Assembly (NCBI GenBank): GCA_001321835.1 | Contig: JPUR01000232.1 | Span: forward strand, 1 to 12,293 | DNA: 12,293 nucleotides | Direction of reading: 5' to 3' | DNA from: Marinosulfonomonas sp. PRT-SC04 | Lineage (GTDB): Bacteria; Pseudomonadota; Alphaproteobacteria; Rhodobacterales; Rhodobacteraceae | Shown here: one piece after another, positions 1 through 7,545 of the stretch | Layout: the number at the start of each line of letters is the position of its first letter | Position numbering within the stretch: the stretch's first letter is position 1 | Notes under the pieces: generated by a model | What the model saw: only the letters and a program-made list of their open reading frames with translations | What the model was told of the DNA's origin: nothing | The model's database searches: none | Translations under genes and position numbers: made by a program

Positions 1-1
1 A

Positions 2-154
2 CGCGAATTTCCAGAGTTGCGCAAACGCTATTGGGGTCAGCGGTTTTGGGCGCGGGGATATTTCTCGACCACCAGCGGAAATGTCACGGACGATGTGATA
101 CTTCAGTATCTGGAATTACATTCCAAACGGGAACCTACCGGCATCTGCCGGTAG
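2..154 (+). CDS. tnpA: IS200/IS605-family transposase TnpA, C-terminal 50 residues (cut by window start)
   Basis: This is the reading frame that starts at base 2 and stops at TAG 152-154. It encodes 50 residues with the family's C-terminal signature: a P-E-L-R-K-x-Y-W-G stretch, then F-W-A-R-G-Y-F, then a G-N-V-T turn and a helix holding Y-L-E-L-H. In Y1 transposases the nucleophilic tyrosine sits in this last helix, so Tyr36 of the fragment is the likely catalytic residue. The position four residues later is His here, where well-studied members have Gln. The HUH motif lies outside the window. The enzyme cuts and rejoins single-stranded DNA at the element ends. A REP-associated RAYT enzyme is a less likely alternative. 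The family call is from recognition of motifs, not a search. Confidence 0.8.
   Translation, partial: REFPELRKRYWGQRFWARGYFSTTSGNVTDDVILQYLELHSKREPTGICR
135..154 (+). repeat. IS right-end hairpin overlapping the tnpA stop codon
   Basis: CTACCGGCA (135-143), loop TC, TGCCGGTAG (146-154): a perfect 9-bp inverted repeat. It includes the last codons and the TAG stop of tnpA. The flanks GAAC (131-134) and GTTC (157-160) could extend the pairing after a 2-nt bulge. In the IS200/IS605 family such subterminal hairpins are the structures that TnpA binds on single-stranded DNA. There is no T-run, so it is not an intrinsic terminator. Confidence 0.75.
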
Positions 155-160
155 TCGTTC

Positions 161-595
161 AGTCGCTCGCAAGCCGTCGATATTTTCATCAATCATTATT
201 ACAAGCGCCCACGGGTGGCCGATTTGCCCAAAGCGTTACAGGCCTCGGTGTTTGATATGTATGTCAACGCTGGCGCCAATGCGGTAAAAATTTTGCAGCG
301 TTTGTTGGTGAAAATGGGCCATGCCATCGGGGTAGATGGTGGCATCGGACCGCAAACCATCACGGCGGCGCAATCGGCAATGGCGGCAGCGCCAAACCAT
401 CTGGCCGACGCTTACGGCATTGCACGGCGCAATTATTACTACGCCTTGGCGGATGCGCGCCCCGCCAGCCGAAAATACGCGTGCCGCCGTGATGGTGGCA
501 AGGGCGGCTGGATCAAGCGGGCCGAAGATTTCATCGCGCCAAGGTTTCACCTCACCGATTCTGAACACCGTGAAAGGACAGAAAAATGGGCTTGA
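161..595 (+). pseudogene. Holin-associated N-acetylmuramidase (GH108 endolysin, GTA lysis type), N-terminus removed by IS insertion
   Basis: In frame from the IS junction to TGA 593-595, the DNA encodes the rear part of a GH108/zliS-type muramidase. It begins S-R-S-Q-A-V-D-I-F, continues with an F-D-M-Y-V-N-A-G segment and a D-G-G-I-G-P-Q-T peptidoglycan-binding-like motif, and ends with the conserved R-R-N-Y-Y-Y and G-G-W-I-K-R-A-E segments (PG_binding_3 region). Missing is roughly the first 60 residues, which in this family carry the catalytic E-G-G glutamate. No convincing ribosome-binding site or start precedes the remnant, and tnpA stops just upstream, so it is very unlikely to make an active enzyme. 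With the holin behind it, the intact gene would be the endolysin that releases GTA particles by cell lysis. Whether the 5' half survives on the other side of the IS cannot be seen. Confidence 0.82.
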
Positions 596-1146
596 TTGAA
601 AAAATATTCACGCTGGTTTTTGGTGGCGGGCGCAATGTGGTGGTGCAAACGGCCGAAGTGTTCCGTGAGAACGCCGAAGCTGGGGCTGTGCGCAGTACCG
701 CTTTGCAAACCCAAGCGCTGACCCAACATGGGCAGGAGTTTATCCATGCGCAAGATGGCGGGTTTGATCGCTTTATGGACGGGATCAACCGGCTGCCGCG
801 CCCATTGTTGGCGTTTGGCACCTTGGGGTTGTTTGTCTCGGCTATGGTCGATCCGATCTGGTTTGCCTCCCGCATGCAGGGCCTTGCCTTGGTGCCAGAA
901 CCCCTGTGGTGGTTGCTGGGGGCGATCGTGTCGTTCTATTTCGGCGCACGCCATCAATTCAAAGGCCAAGCCTTTCAGAGATCAATCGCAGATACCATGC
1001 TGCGGGTACCTCAAGTGGTTGAAAACATTCGCAGTCTGAATGCGCTGAGCCCGAATGTGGCTGATCACAATATCGACAAACAGGCAACAAAATCGGACAG
1101 CAACGCCGCCCTGACCGAATGGTGGGCGGGGGCATCGCCCAACTGA
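586..1146 (+). CDS. GTA-type 3TM holin (PF11351-like)
   Basis: 186 aa. An amphipathic N-terminal half is followed by hydrophobic segments at about residues 72-88, 89-104 (weaker) and 106-120. The pattern P-R-P-L-L-A-F-G-T then D-P-I-W-F, and later W-W-L-L-G-A-I-V-S-F-Y-F-G, is typical of the 'GTA holin 3TM' family. The C-terminal 60 residues are polar and probably cytoplasmic. Holins make inner-membrane lesions that let the endolysin reach the wall; in Rhodobacter capsulatus a holin/endolysin pair of this kind releases GTA particles. The ATG overlaps the last 10 bp of the endolysin remnant. AAAGGA at 573-578 serves as ribosome-binding site, so the two were translationally coupled. The reading frame looks intact, but its natural promoter is probably upstream of the IS and its endolysin partner is broken. 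Confidence 0.85.
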   Translation: MGLIEKIFTLVFGGGRNVVVQTAEVFRENAEAGAVRSTALQTQALTQHGQEFIHAQDGGFDRFMDGINRLPRPLLAFGTLGLFVSAMVDPIWFASRMQGLALVPEPLWWLLGAIVSFYFGARHQFKGQAFQRSIADTMLRVPQVVENIRSLNALSPNVADHNIDKQATKSDSNAALTEWWAGASPN

Positions 1147-1224
1147 TCTGATTGTGACAATGCGTCCATCTAGATATTACGTTTTGTTATTGGCCTGACC
1201 TAAACCGCCGCTTATAATGATTCT
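1147..1224 (+). promoter_or_regulatory. Promoter of ccmF with -10 TATAAT; +1 falls about at the start codon
   Basis: The gap between holin and ccmF holds a consensus -10 (TATAAT, 1213-1218). Exactly 17 bp upstream is TTGGCC (1190-1195), a half-match to the sigma70 -35. A start site 6-8 bp after the -10 would be about 1225, the A of the ccmF ATG. No purine-rich Shine-Dalgarno sequence precedes that ATG. Both facts together suggest a leaderless mRNA. Prediction only. Confidence 0.5.
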
Positions 1225-3201
1225 ATGATTATTGAACTTGGCCATTTCGCCCTGATCCTCGCGTTCGCCGTTGCCATTGTGCAGGCGATTATTCCTCTTA
1301 TCGGGGCCCATAAGCGCTGGCCGGGGTGGATGGCGGTGGCCGTGCCTGCTGCCAACGCACAGTTTTTTCTGACCGCCTTTGCATTCGCGGCACTAACTTA
1401 CGCTTTTGTCACCTCGGATTTTTCCTTGCGGGTGGTGGTGCAGAACTCGCACACCGCCAAACCGATGCTCTACAAAGTCGCGGGGGTTTGGGGCAATCAT
1501 GAGGGCTCGATGCTGCTGTGGGTGCTGATTTTAACTCTGTTTGGTGCATGCGCTGCGTGGTTTGGCGCCAATCTGCCGCCCAGCTTGCGGGCGCGGGTGT
1601 TGGCGGTACAATCCAGCATTGGCGTGGCTTTTATCGGCTTTGTTCTGTTCACTTCAAACCCGTTTGTGCGCCTGCTAAATCCGCCATTTAATGGTCAAGA
1701 TTTGAACCCGTTGTTGCAAGATCCGGGCCTCGCGTTTCATCCACCATTCCTCTATTTGGGCTATGTCGGCCTGTCGATGTCGTTCAGTTTTGCGGTTGCC
1801 GCTTTGATCGAGGGACGGGTCGATGCCGCATGGGCGCGCTGGGTGCGGCCATGGACCTTGGCGGCGTGGATTTTCCTAACCATCGGCATCGCGCTTGGCT
1901 CTTGGTGGGCTTATTACGAGCTGGGTTGGGGCGGTTTTTGGTTCTGGGACCCGGTTGAAAATGCGTCCTTCATGCCGTGGCTAATCGCTGCCGCCCTGCT
2001 GCATTCGGCGATCGTGGTGGAAAAACGCGAATCGTTGAAAAGCTGGACCATTCTTCTGTCGATCCTGGCGTTCGGCTTCTCTTTGATCGGCACATTTATC
2101 GTGCGTTCTGGGGTTCTAACCTCGGTGCATGCTTTCGCCACCGATCCTTCGCGCGGCATGTTCATCCTGTTCATTCTGGCGTTTTTCACCGGCGGTGCGC
2201 TAATTCTGTTTGCAATTCGTGCCCATGCGATGGAGGCCAAGGGCGTGTTCTCGATGGCCAGCCGCGAAACCGCTTTGGTGTTGAACAACATCCTGCTGGC
2301 GGTTGCGGCATTCGTGGTGTTCATTGGCACGATATGGCCGCTGATCGCCGAGGTGACGTTCGATCGAAAACTGTCGGTCGGGGCGCCATTTTTCAACATG
2401 GCTTTCACCCCGTTCATGGTGGCGCTGGCGGTGATCATGCCAATCGGCGCGATCCTGCCTTGGAAACGGGCCCGTTTGGGGCGCGCGATCAAAACGATGA
2501 CGGGCATCATGGCGTTGGCCGTGGCCGCAGGGCTGCTGATCTGGAGCATGCAAACCGGTCGCAGCGCGCTTGGTCCGGTTGGGGTTGGGCTTGGCGTTTG
2601 GTTGGTGCTGGGATCGTCCAAAGATCTGTGGATGCGTACTGGACGCGGTGATCTTTCGGGGCGATTTTTTCGCCTGTTCCGGTTGCCGCGCGCCGATTGG
2701 GGCAAGGGGCTGGCGCATGCCGGTTTTGGCATTACCATTCTTGGCGTTGCCTGCCTGACCGCGTGGAGCGAAGAGGACATCCGGGTGACCCAATTGAACG
2801 AGCCGTTCACCGTCGGCAATTTGGAAATCACCTTGCTTAAAGTGAACCGTGAGCAGGGACCGAACTATATCAGCACCAAAGGCGTGATGTCGGTCACCCA
2901 GAATGGCAAGTTGATCACCACGTTGATACCCGAAAACCGCTTCTATCCGGTGCAGGGGATGCCGACCACTGAAGCGGCAATCCACAACGGGTTTCTGCGT
3001 GATATTTATCTGGTGATTGGCGATCCACAAGTTGGTGGTGGCTGGGCGGTCCGCACGTATATCAAGCCGTTCGCCAGCTGGATTTGGGCGGGTTGTATGC
3101 TGATGGCACTTGGCGGATTGGTCAGCTTGACTGACCGGCGCTACCGTGTTGCGGCCGGAGCGCGTAAGCAACAAAAAATGGCAATGGCCGCAGCGGAGTA
3201 A
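1225..3201 (+). CDS. ccmF: Haem lyase CcmF, cytochrome c maturation
   Basis: 658 aa, the usual CcmF length, very hydrophobic with many membrane segments. CcmF, with CcmH, attaches haem b from holo-CcmE to the CXXCH motif of apocytochromes c on the periplasmic side of the inner membrane. Visible landmarks are W-G-N-H-E-G-S (89-95), the periplasmic tryptophan-rich WWD domain (about 227-252, including W-G-G-F-W-F-W-D-P), His172 (F-H-P-P), His260, His302 (S-V-H-A-F) and His498 (L-A-H-A-G). These match the four haem-ligating histidines described for E. coli CcmF. The start gives the standard M-I-x-E-L-G-H-F N-terminus. ccmH follows after only 6 bp. ccmE and ccmI are not in the window. Confidence 0.97.
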   Translation: MIIELGHFALILAFAVAIVQAIIPLIGAHKRWPGWMAVAVPAANAQFFLTAFAFAALTYAFVTSDFSLRVVVQNSHTAKPMLYKVAGVWGNHEGSMLLWVLILTLFGACAAWFGANLPPSLRARVLAVQSSIGVAFIGFVLFTSNPFVRLLNPPFNGQDLNPLLQDPGLAFHPPFLYLGYVGLSMSFSFAVAALIEGRVDAAWARWVRPWTLAAWIFLTIGIALGSWWAYYELGWGGFWFWDPVENASFMPWLIAAALLHSAIVVEKRESLKSWTILLSILAFGFSLIGTFIVRSGVLTSVHAFATDPSRGMFILFILAFFTGGALILFAIRAHAMEAKGVFSMASRETALVLNNILLAVAAFVVFIGTIWPLIAEVTFDRKLSVGAPFFNMAFTPFMVALAVIMPIGAILPWKRARLGRAIKTMTGIMALAVAAGLLIWSMQTGRSALGPVGVGLGVWLVLGSSKDLWMRTGRGDLSGRFFRLFRLPRADWGKGLAHAGFGITILGVACLTAWSEEDIRVTQLNEPFTVGNLEITLLKVNREQGPNYISTKGVMSVTQNGKLITTLIPENRFYPVQGMPTTEAAIHNGFLRDIYLVIGDPQVGGGWAVRTYIKPFASWIWAGCMLMALGGLVSLTDRRYRVAAGARKQQKMAMAAAE

Positions 3202-3207
3202 ACCGGA

Positions 3208-3660
3208 ATGAAACATCTGATCCTGATATTTACTTTGCTGGCCAGTCCTGCGTTTGCGGTTTTGCCTGATGAGGTGCTATCTGATTCTGTGCTTGAAGGG
3301 CGGGCGCGTGCTTTGAGCCAAGAGCTGCGGTGCGTGGTGTGTCAGGGGGAAAACATAGATGAATCCAATGCCGGTATTGCGCGCGATCTGCGCCTGTTGG
3401 TGCGGGAATTGCTGGTTGATGATAAAACCGATCAGCAAATTCTGGATTTTATGGTCTCGCGCTATGGGGAATATGTGCTGATGCGACCAACTTGGGGGGG
3501 GGCGAACATCATCCTTTATGTGGCCGGTCCGGTGCTGCTGTTGTTCGGTTTGCTGGTTGGATTTTTATATGCGCGTGGGCGCGCCACTGCGCAAAATGTG
3601 GCTGGGGCCGATTTGTCCAAAGAAGAAGAGCAGCGTCTGGCCGAACTTCTGAAAGACTAA
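3208..3660 (+). CDS. ccmH: Cytochrome c-type biogenesis protein CcmH (CcmL/CycL type)
   Basis: 150 aa thiol oxidoreductase that reduces the apocytochrome c haem-binding cysteines for CcmF. A signal peptide is visible at residues 1-17 (hydrophobic core, ending A-F-A). The active-site motif L-R-C-V-V-C-Q carries Cys42 and Cys45. A periplasmic helical domain follows, then one membrane anchor at about 101-121 and a short charged cytoplasmic tail ending in K-E-E-E-Q-R-L-A-E-L-L-K-D. GGAG at 3195-3198, inside the end of ccmF, is the ribosome-binding site, so the gene is an operon partner of ccmF. An uninterrupted run of nine G (3494-3502) lies in the codons for W-G-G just before the anchor; the frame is intact here. 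Confidence 0.95.
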   Translation: MKHLILIFTLLASPAFAVLPDEVLSDSVLEGRARALSQELRCVVCQGENIDESNAGIARDLRLLVRELLVDDKTDQQILDFMVSRYGEYVLMRPTWGGANIILYVAGPVLLLFGLLVGFLYARGRATAQNVAGADLSKEEEQRLAELLKD

Positions 3661-3753
3661 GCAGCAGAACATGTGGTGAAATTACGTTATGTTGCTCTTT
3701 CAATTGGGGCCCAAAACGGTATTCCTATGGGCAACGTTATTAGGAGGCGCGAC

Positions 3754-4530
3754 ATGAATTATTCCACAATCCTGCTCGATCTAAGCGATGATATCGCGGT
3801 TTTGACCCTTAACCGTCCGGATGTGATGAACGCTTTGAACACCCAGATGCGGGCTGAAATCACCCATGCGGTGATTGCGGCGGGCACATCGGCGCGGGTG
3901 TTGGTGATCACCGGCAATGGTCGTGCATTTTGCGCAGGTCAAGATCTGGGCGACCGTGCCAATGCAGCGGATATTGACCTGGAGCGCACGCTGCGGGATG
4001 AATATGTGCCGATGTTAACGGCGATTTTTGAATGCCCGATCCCGACGATTGCTGCGGTGAATGGGGCTGCTGCCGGGGCTGGGGCCAATCTTGCACTGGC
4101 CGCCGATGTGGTGATCGCCACCGAATCGGCCATCTTTCTGCAAGCCTTTACCCGCATAGGGCTGATCCCTGATGCCGGCGGCACCTACTGGTTGCCGCGC
4201 CAAATGGGGGCCGCCAAAGCGATGGGGGCTGCCCTGTTTGCCGAGCCGATCAAAGCCAAGCAAGCCGCCGATTGGGGTATGATCTGGGAAGCGGTGGCGG
4301 ATGACAGTTTTTCCACGCATTGGCAGGGACGTGCTGCCACATTGGCCAAAGGCCCAACCGTGGCCTACGCGCATGTGAAGCAGGCCATTCGCGGATCATT
4401 TGAGAACACACTGGATGAACAGCTTGCCGTTGAGGCCAAGCTGCAAGGTGAATGCGGCAAAACCCGGGATTTTAAAGAAGGTGTGTTGGCCTTTTTAGAA
4501 AAACGTCCGGCAAACTTTGAAGGTCGTTAG
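3754..4530 (+). CDS. Enoyl-CoA hydratase/isomerase family protein, PaaG-like
   Basis: 258 aa crotonase-fold enzyme. Landmarks are N-R-P-D-V-M-N-A-L (20-28), G-R-A-F-C-A-G-Q-D-L (56-65), the oxyanion-hole loop A-V-N-G-A-A-A-G-A-G (101-110) and G-L-I-P-D-A-G-G-T (136-144). The last motif, with Asp140, and the F-C-A-G-Q-D-L form are characteristic of PaaG, the phenylacetyl-CoA ring-1,2-epoxide isomerase, which also acts as a 2,3/3,4-enoyl-CoA isomerase. The usual hydratase glutamate pair is not obvious, so isomerase activity is favoured over hydration. No other paa genes are nearby, so the real substrate is open. The start was chosen at the ATG behind AGGAGG (3742-3747, 6 bp spacing). The frame is open back to 3673, but that stretch lacks family similarity. 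It follows ccmH by 93 bp. Confidence 0.88.
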   Translation: MNYSTILLDLSDDIAVLTLNRPDVMNALNTQMRAEITHAVIAAGTSARVLVITGNGRAFCAGQDLGDRANAADIDLERTLRDEYVPMLTAIFECPIPTIAAVNGAAAGAGANLALAADVVIATESAIFLQAFTRIGLIPDAGGTYWLPRQMGAAKAMGAALFAEPIKAKQAADWGMIWEAVADDSFSTHWQGRAATLAKGPTVAYAHVKQAIRGSFENTLDEQLAVEAKLQGECGKTRDFKEGVLAFLEKRPANFEGR

Positions 4531-4624
4531 CTCTATTAGTGTTTTGGTCGGCCCGACATGTTTTGTAATTGTACGCGTTATACCTTCGTCCTAGTTTAGC
4601 TAAAATGCGGCTTGGGGTGTGATG
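4531..4624. other. Intergenic stretch between the converging PaaG-like gene and gltA
   Basis: About 95 bp of fairly AT-rich sequence with no ORF of note. The only structure I see is a perfect 10-bp palindrome TTTAGCTAAA (4595-4604), too small to assign a role. The shared terminator follows. Confidence 0.4.
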
Positions 4625-4654
4625 AAAAAGGCCGCCCATTGGGGCGGCCTTTTT
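4625..4654. terminator. Bidirectional Rho-independent terminator between the PaaG-like gene and gltA
   Basis: AAAAAGGCCGCCC (4625-4637), loop ATTG, GGGCGGCCTTTTT (4642-4654): a perfect 13-bp stem whose GC core is flanked by A5 and T5. The run of T follows the stem on either strand, so it can end transcripts arriving from the ccmF-ccmH-PaaG side (+) and from gltA (-). gltA ends 22 bp beyond it. Confidence 0.92.
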
Positions 4655-4676
4655 GGTTTTGCAAATTGCCTGCGAT

Positions 4677-5972
4677 CTAGCGATCTTCAACATTCACATA
4701 TTCGCGGAAGCTCTCGCCTTGGTACAGTTGGCGTGGACGACCAATTTTCAGCTGTGGATCGTCCAGCATTTCTTTCCACTGCGAAATCCAGCCAACCGTG
4801 CGTGACAGTGCGAAAATCGGTGTGAACATCGAGGTTGGGAAGCCCATCGCCTCGAGGATAATGCCCGAATAAAAATCCACATTCGGGAACAGTTTTTTCT
4901 CGATGAAATAGGGATCTTCCAGCGCGGCTTTTTCCAGCGCTTTGGCAACCTGAAGTTTCGGGTTGTTCTCGATACCCATCAAGGCCAGCACTTCGTCAGC
5001 GCTTTCTTTCAGCACCGTGGCGCGCGGGTCAAAGTTTTTGTAAACGCGGTGGCCAAAGCCCATCAGGCGGAACGGATCATTTTTATCCTTGGCGCGGGCA
5101 ATGAATTCAGGGATCCGGTCAACCGTGCCGATTTCTTCAAGCATTTCCAAACATGCCTGATTGGCGCCGCCATGCGAAGGCCCCCACAAACAAGCAATGC
5201 CAGCGGCAATACAAGCGAACGGGTTGGCACCAGAGGAGCCTGCCAGACGCACTGTCGAGGTCGAGGCGTTTTGCTCGTGATCGGCGTGCAGGGTGAAAAT
5301 ACGGTCCATAGCACGGGCCAAAATCGGATCGACTTCGTAGTCTTCGGTCGGAACAGAAAAACACATGCGCAAGAAGTTCGAGGCATAATCCAGATCATTG
5401 CGCGGCGAGACAAACGGCTGTCCTTGCGAATATTTGAATGCCATCGCCGCAATTGTTGGCATTTTGGCGATCATTCGGATCGAGGCCACTTCGCGCTGGT
5501 GTGGGTCGCTAATATCAGTCGAATCGTGGTAAAACGCCGACATCGCTCCGACCACACCCACCATGATCGCCATTGGTGGCGCATCACGTCGAAACCCTCT
5601 GAAGAAGTTCAACATCTGTTCATGCAGCATGGTGTGATGGGTGACGCGGTATTCAAAGTCTTCCAGTTGTTCGGCGGTGGGCAGGTCGCCATAAAGCAGC
5701 AGATAACAGACCTCAAGATAGTGAGAGTTTTCAGTCAGCTGTTCAATTGAATAACCGCGGTGCAGTAAGATGCCTTTGTTCCCATCAATATAAGTGATCG
5801 ATGAATCACAGGCCGCTGTCGATGTGAAGCCTGGATCATAGGTGAAAACCCCGCCCTCGCTATAAAGTTTACGAATGTCGATAACATCCGGCCCTTCAGT
5901 GGGAGAATAGATCGGAAGCTCAAGCGTTTTTCCATTAAACGTCAGGGTGGCTGTCTTATTGCTGTCGGTCAT
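4677..5972 (-). CDS. gltA: Citrate synthase (type II)
   Basis: 431 aa, the length of the hexameric, NADH-sensitive type II enzymes of Proteobacteria. It condenses oxaloacetate and acetyl-CoA to citrate, the entry step of the TCA cycle, in the cytoplasm. The catalytic triad is visible: His267 in W-G-P-S-H-G-G-A-N, His308 in G-F-G-H-R-V-Y and Asp366 in [18 protein letters not shown] (228-237) and a C-terminal R-P-R-Q-L-Y segment are also present. On the minus strand AGGA lies about 6 bp before the ATG. It reads in the same direction as gltX, 78 bp downstream of it. That gap contains a short GC-rich inverted repeat (5991-6011) without a T-run, so co-transcription is possible. Confidence 0.98.
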   Translation of the reverse strand: MTDSNKTATLTFNGKTLELPIYSPTEGPDVIDIRKLYSEGGVFTYDPGFTSTAACDSSITYIDGNKGILLHRGYSIEQLTENSHYLEVCYLLLYGDLPTAEQLEDFEYRVTHHTMLHEQMLNFFRGFRRDAPPMAIMVGVVGAMSAFYHDSTDISDPHQREVASIRMIAKMPTIAAMAFKYSQGQPFVSPRNDLDYASNFLRMCFSVPTEDYEVDPILARAMDRIFTLHADHEQNASTSTVRLAGSSGANPFACIAAGIACLWGPSHGGANQACLEMLEEIGTVDRIPEFIARAKDKNDPFRLMGFGHRVYKNFDPRATVLKESADEVLALMGIENNPKLQVAKALEKAALEDPYFIEKKLFPNVDFYSGIILEAMGFPTSMFTPIFALSRTVGWISQWKEMLDDPQLKIGRPRQLYQGESFREYVNVEDR

Positions 5973-6050
5973 CTTTGTTCCTATCGTTGTCCCGTCCGCG
6001 CGGATCGCGGGCAGAATTGCGGTGATCGTTTTGACAAAAGCCTATGTGCT

Positions 6051-7466
6051 TTAGCCCGTGGCATCGGTCAGCCGAGCAATGGTTTCTTCACGCCCGATAA
6101 CCAGCATCATATCAAAAACACTGGGGGTTGCTGTTTGACCCGCCAATGCTGCCCGAAGCGGGCCTGCGAGTTTGCCAAATTTGACATCATTGGCCTCAGC
6201 AACCTCGGTTGCGACCTGTTCCAATACCTCGCGTGTCCAGCTAACATTTTGCAAGCGGGGCGTCAATTGATGCAGTATACCACGGGATACATCATCCAAA
6301 AGTTTCGCGGCTTTCTCATCCGGCACAATGGGTCTACTGCACAGGATAAATTCAGCCTTTTCAAGAAGTAACGGAATTGTTTTGGCACGTTCTTTCAGGC
6401 AATATAGCCCGTTTAGCATCAGTGTTTTTTGTGCGTCATTTAGCGCGGGTTGGTTGGTGGCTGCCAAAAAGCCTTCGATTTGCGCGAGCAGTTCTGTATC
6501 TTCCGTAGCGGCAATGTGTTGGCCAGAAATATTATCCAGCTTCTTAAAGTCAAACCGCGAGGGTGATTTGCCAATACCGGCCAAATTAAACCATTCAACC
6601 GCCTGATCGGTGGTGAAAAACTCGTCATCCCCGTGGCTCCAGCCAAGTCGAGCCAGATAGTTGCGCATCGCCGACGCTGGATACCCCATCGCCTGATATT
6701 CTTCGACCCCAAGCGCGCCATGGCGTTTGGATAGCTTTTTACCATCCGGCCCATGGATCAGCGAAATATGCGCCCACACCGGCACATCCCAGCCCATCGC
6801 GGCATACACCAACGTTTGGCGGGCGGCATTGTTCAGGTGGTCGTCACCCCGAATAACATGCGTCACGCCCATATCATGATCATCAACAACAACAGCCAGC
6901 ATATAGGTAGGTGTGCCATCAGAACGTAAACAAATCATGTCATCTAGCAATTTATTTTCAAATTTCACGTCGCCTTGAACCTGATCTTCAATCACAGTCT
7001 GCCCCTCTCGGGGTGCTTTCATGCGGATCACATAGGGGGCATCGGGGTGGCTGGCCGCATCGGCGTCACGCCATGGGCTTAGAAATAAGGTGGATTTACC
7101 CTCGGCACGGGCGGCCTCGCGAAAGGCGGCGATCTCGTCTTGGCTCGAGAAACACTTATAGGCGTGGCCGGCCTCCAGCATTTGATGCGCAACCTCGGCG
7201 TGGCGCTCGGCGCGCTCAAATTGGCTGATCACCTCGCCATCATGGTCCAACCCCAGCCATGCCATCCCGCGTAAAATTGCGGCAGTGGCCTCGGGGTTTG
7301 ATCGGGCACGGTCGGTGTCTTCGATACGCAGTAGGAATTTGCCTCCGTGGTGGCGGGCAAACAACCAGTTGAAAAGGGCTGTGCGGGCGCCTCCGATATG
7401 CAGATATCCGGTCGGCGAGGGGGCAAAACGGGTGACGACAGGGCGGGAGGATGCAGATGCAAGCAT
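6051..7466 (-). CDS. gltX: Glutamyl-tRNA synthetase
   Basis: 471 aa class I aminoacyl-tRNA synthetase that charges tRNA-Glu. The HIGH-type motif appears in [11 protein letters not shown] (17-27) and the KMSKS-type motif as K-L-S-K-R-H-G (244-250). The I-E-D-T-D (48-52) and G-D-D-H (207-210) segments of the active site are present. The C-terminal anticodon-binding region looks complete. Many alphaproteobacteria carry two gltX paralogues, one non-discriminating for Gln; which one this is cannot be decided from the motifs I can see. The ATG has only a weak upstream AAGG, but no better start precedes the HIGH motif. It is divergent from comEC across a 79-bp AT-rich gap. Confidence 0.96.
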   Translation of the reverse strand: MLASASSRPVVTRFAPSPTGYLHIGGARTALFNWLFARHHGGKFLLRIEDTDRARSNPEATAAILRGMAWLGLDHDGEVISQFERAERHAEVAHQMLEAGHAYKCFSSQDEIAAFREAARAEGKSTLFLSPWRDADAASHPDAPYVIRMKAPREGQTVIEDQVQGDVKFENKLLDDMICLRSDGTPTYMLAVVVDDHDMGVTHVIRGDDHLNNAARQTLVYAAMGWDVPVWAHISLIHGPDGKKLSKRHGALGVEEYQAMGYPASAMRNYLARLGWSHGDDEFFTTDQAVEWFNLAGIGKSPSRFDFKKLDNISGQHIAATEDTELLAQIEGFLAATNQPALNDAQKTLMLNGLYCLKERAKTIPLLLEKAEFILCSRPIVPDEKAAKLLDDVSRGILHQLTPRLQNVSWTREVLEQVATEVAEANDVKFGKLAGPLRAALAGQTATPSVFDMMLVIGREETIARLTDATG

Positions 7467-7506
7467 AATGTATTGTTAACCTTTTGGAAACCATGAGGGG
7501 GTAGTG

Positions 7507-7521
7507 TTAAGGCTATATTAA
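7507..7521. promoter_or_regulatory. CtrA-type full binding motif TTAA-N7-TTAA upstream of comEC
   Basis: TTAA at 7507-7510 and TTAA at 7518-7521, separated by exactly seven bases, match the consensus for the cell-cycle response regulator CtrA. It lies in the 79-bp divergent gltX/comEC gap, 25 bp upstream of the comEC start. It also covers a TATATT (7514-7519) that could be a -10. In R. capsulatus CtrA controls recipient-competence genes including comEC, so the placement makes sense. Whether it activates or represses here cannot be told from geometry alone. Confidence 0.6.
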
Positions 7522-7545
7522 TAGGGTGCGAAGGCGAGGACAAGA

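Larger units (their letters stand above)
1..160 (+). mobile_element. 3' (right) end of an IS200/IS605-family insertion sequence, left part outside window
   Basis: The first 154 bases encode the C-terminal tail of a Y1 (HUH) transposase. This is followed at once by the remnant of an unrelated endolysin gene, so an element ends here. A perfect hairpin (135-154) covers the tnpA stop codon, as expected for the right end of compact tnpA-only IS200 elements. The four bases 5' of the hairpin (GAAC, 131-134) are complementary to GTTC at 157-160, two bases 3' of it. That resembles the guide/cleavage-site pairing of this family. I therefore place the element end near 160. The exact boundary is inferred; anything from about 155 to 165 would fit. 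These elements leave no target duplication or terminal inverted repeats. Confidence 0.75.

Noticed and set aside
2..595. A TnpA-endolysin fusion protein read through in one frame
   Set aside because: Both parts share the same frame, but TAG at 152-154 separates them. The remnant also has no good start or ribosome-binding site.
1914..3216. Long open frames antisense to ccmF (about 305 and 338 codons)
   Set aside because: Low-complexity Arg/Asn/Pro/His-rich translations that mirror ccmF codons, with no family features. ccmF itself is unambiguous.
3673..3753. An upstream GTG start that would lengthen the PaaG-like protein by 27 residues
   Set aside because: The added residues have no crotonase similarity, and a strong AGGAGG sits 6 bp before the ATG at 3754.
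3661..3753. A separate promoter for the PaaG-like gene
   Set aside because: Only weak matches (for example TTGGGG with a 16-bp spacer and TATGGG). Nothing strong enough to list.
5991..6011. GC-rich inverted repeat between gltX and gltA as a terminator
   Set aside because: The arms are interrupted and no T-run follows on the minus strand. The genes could be co-transcribed through it.
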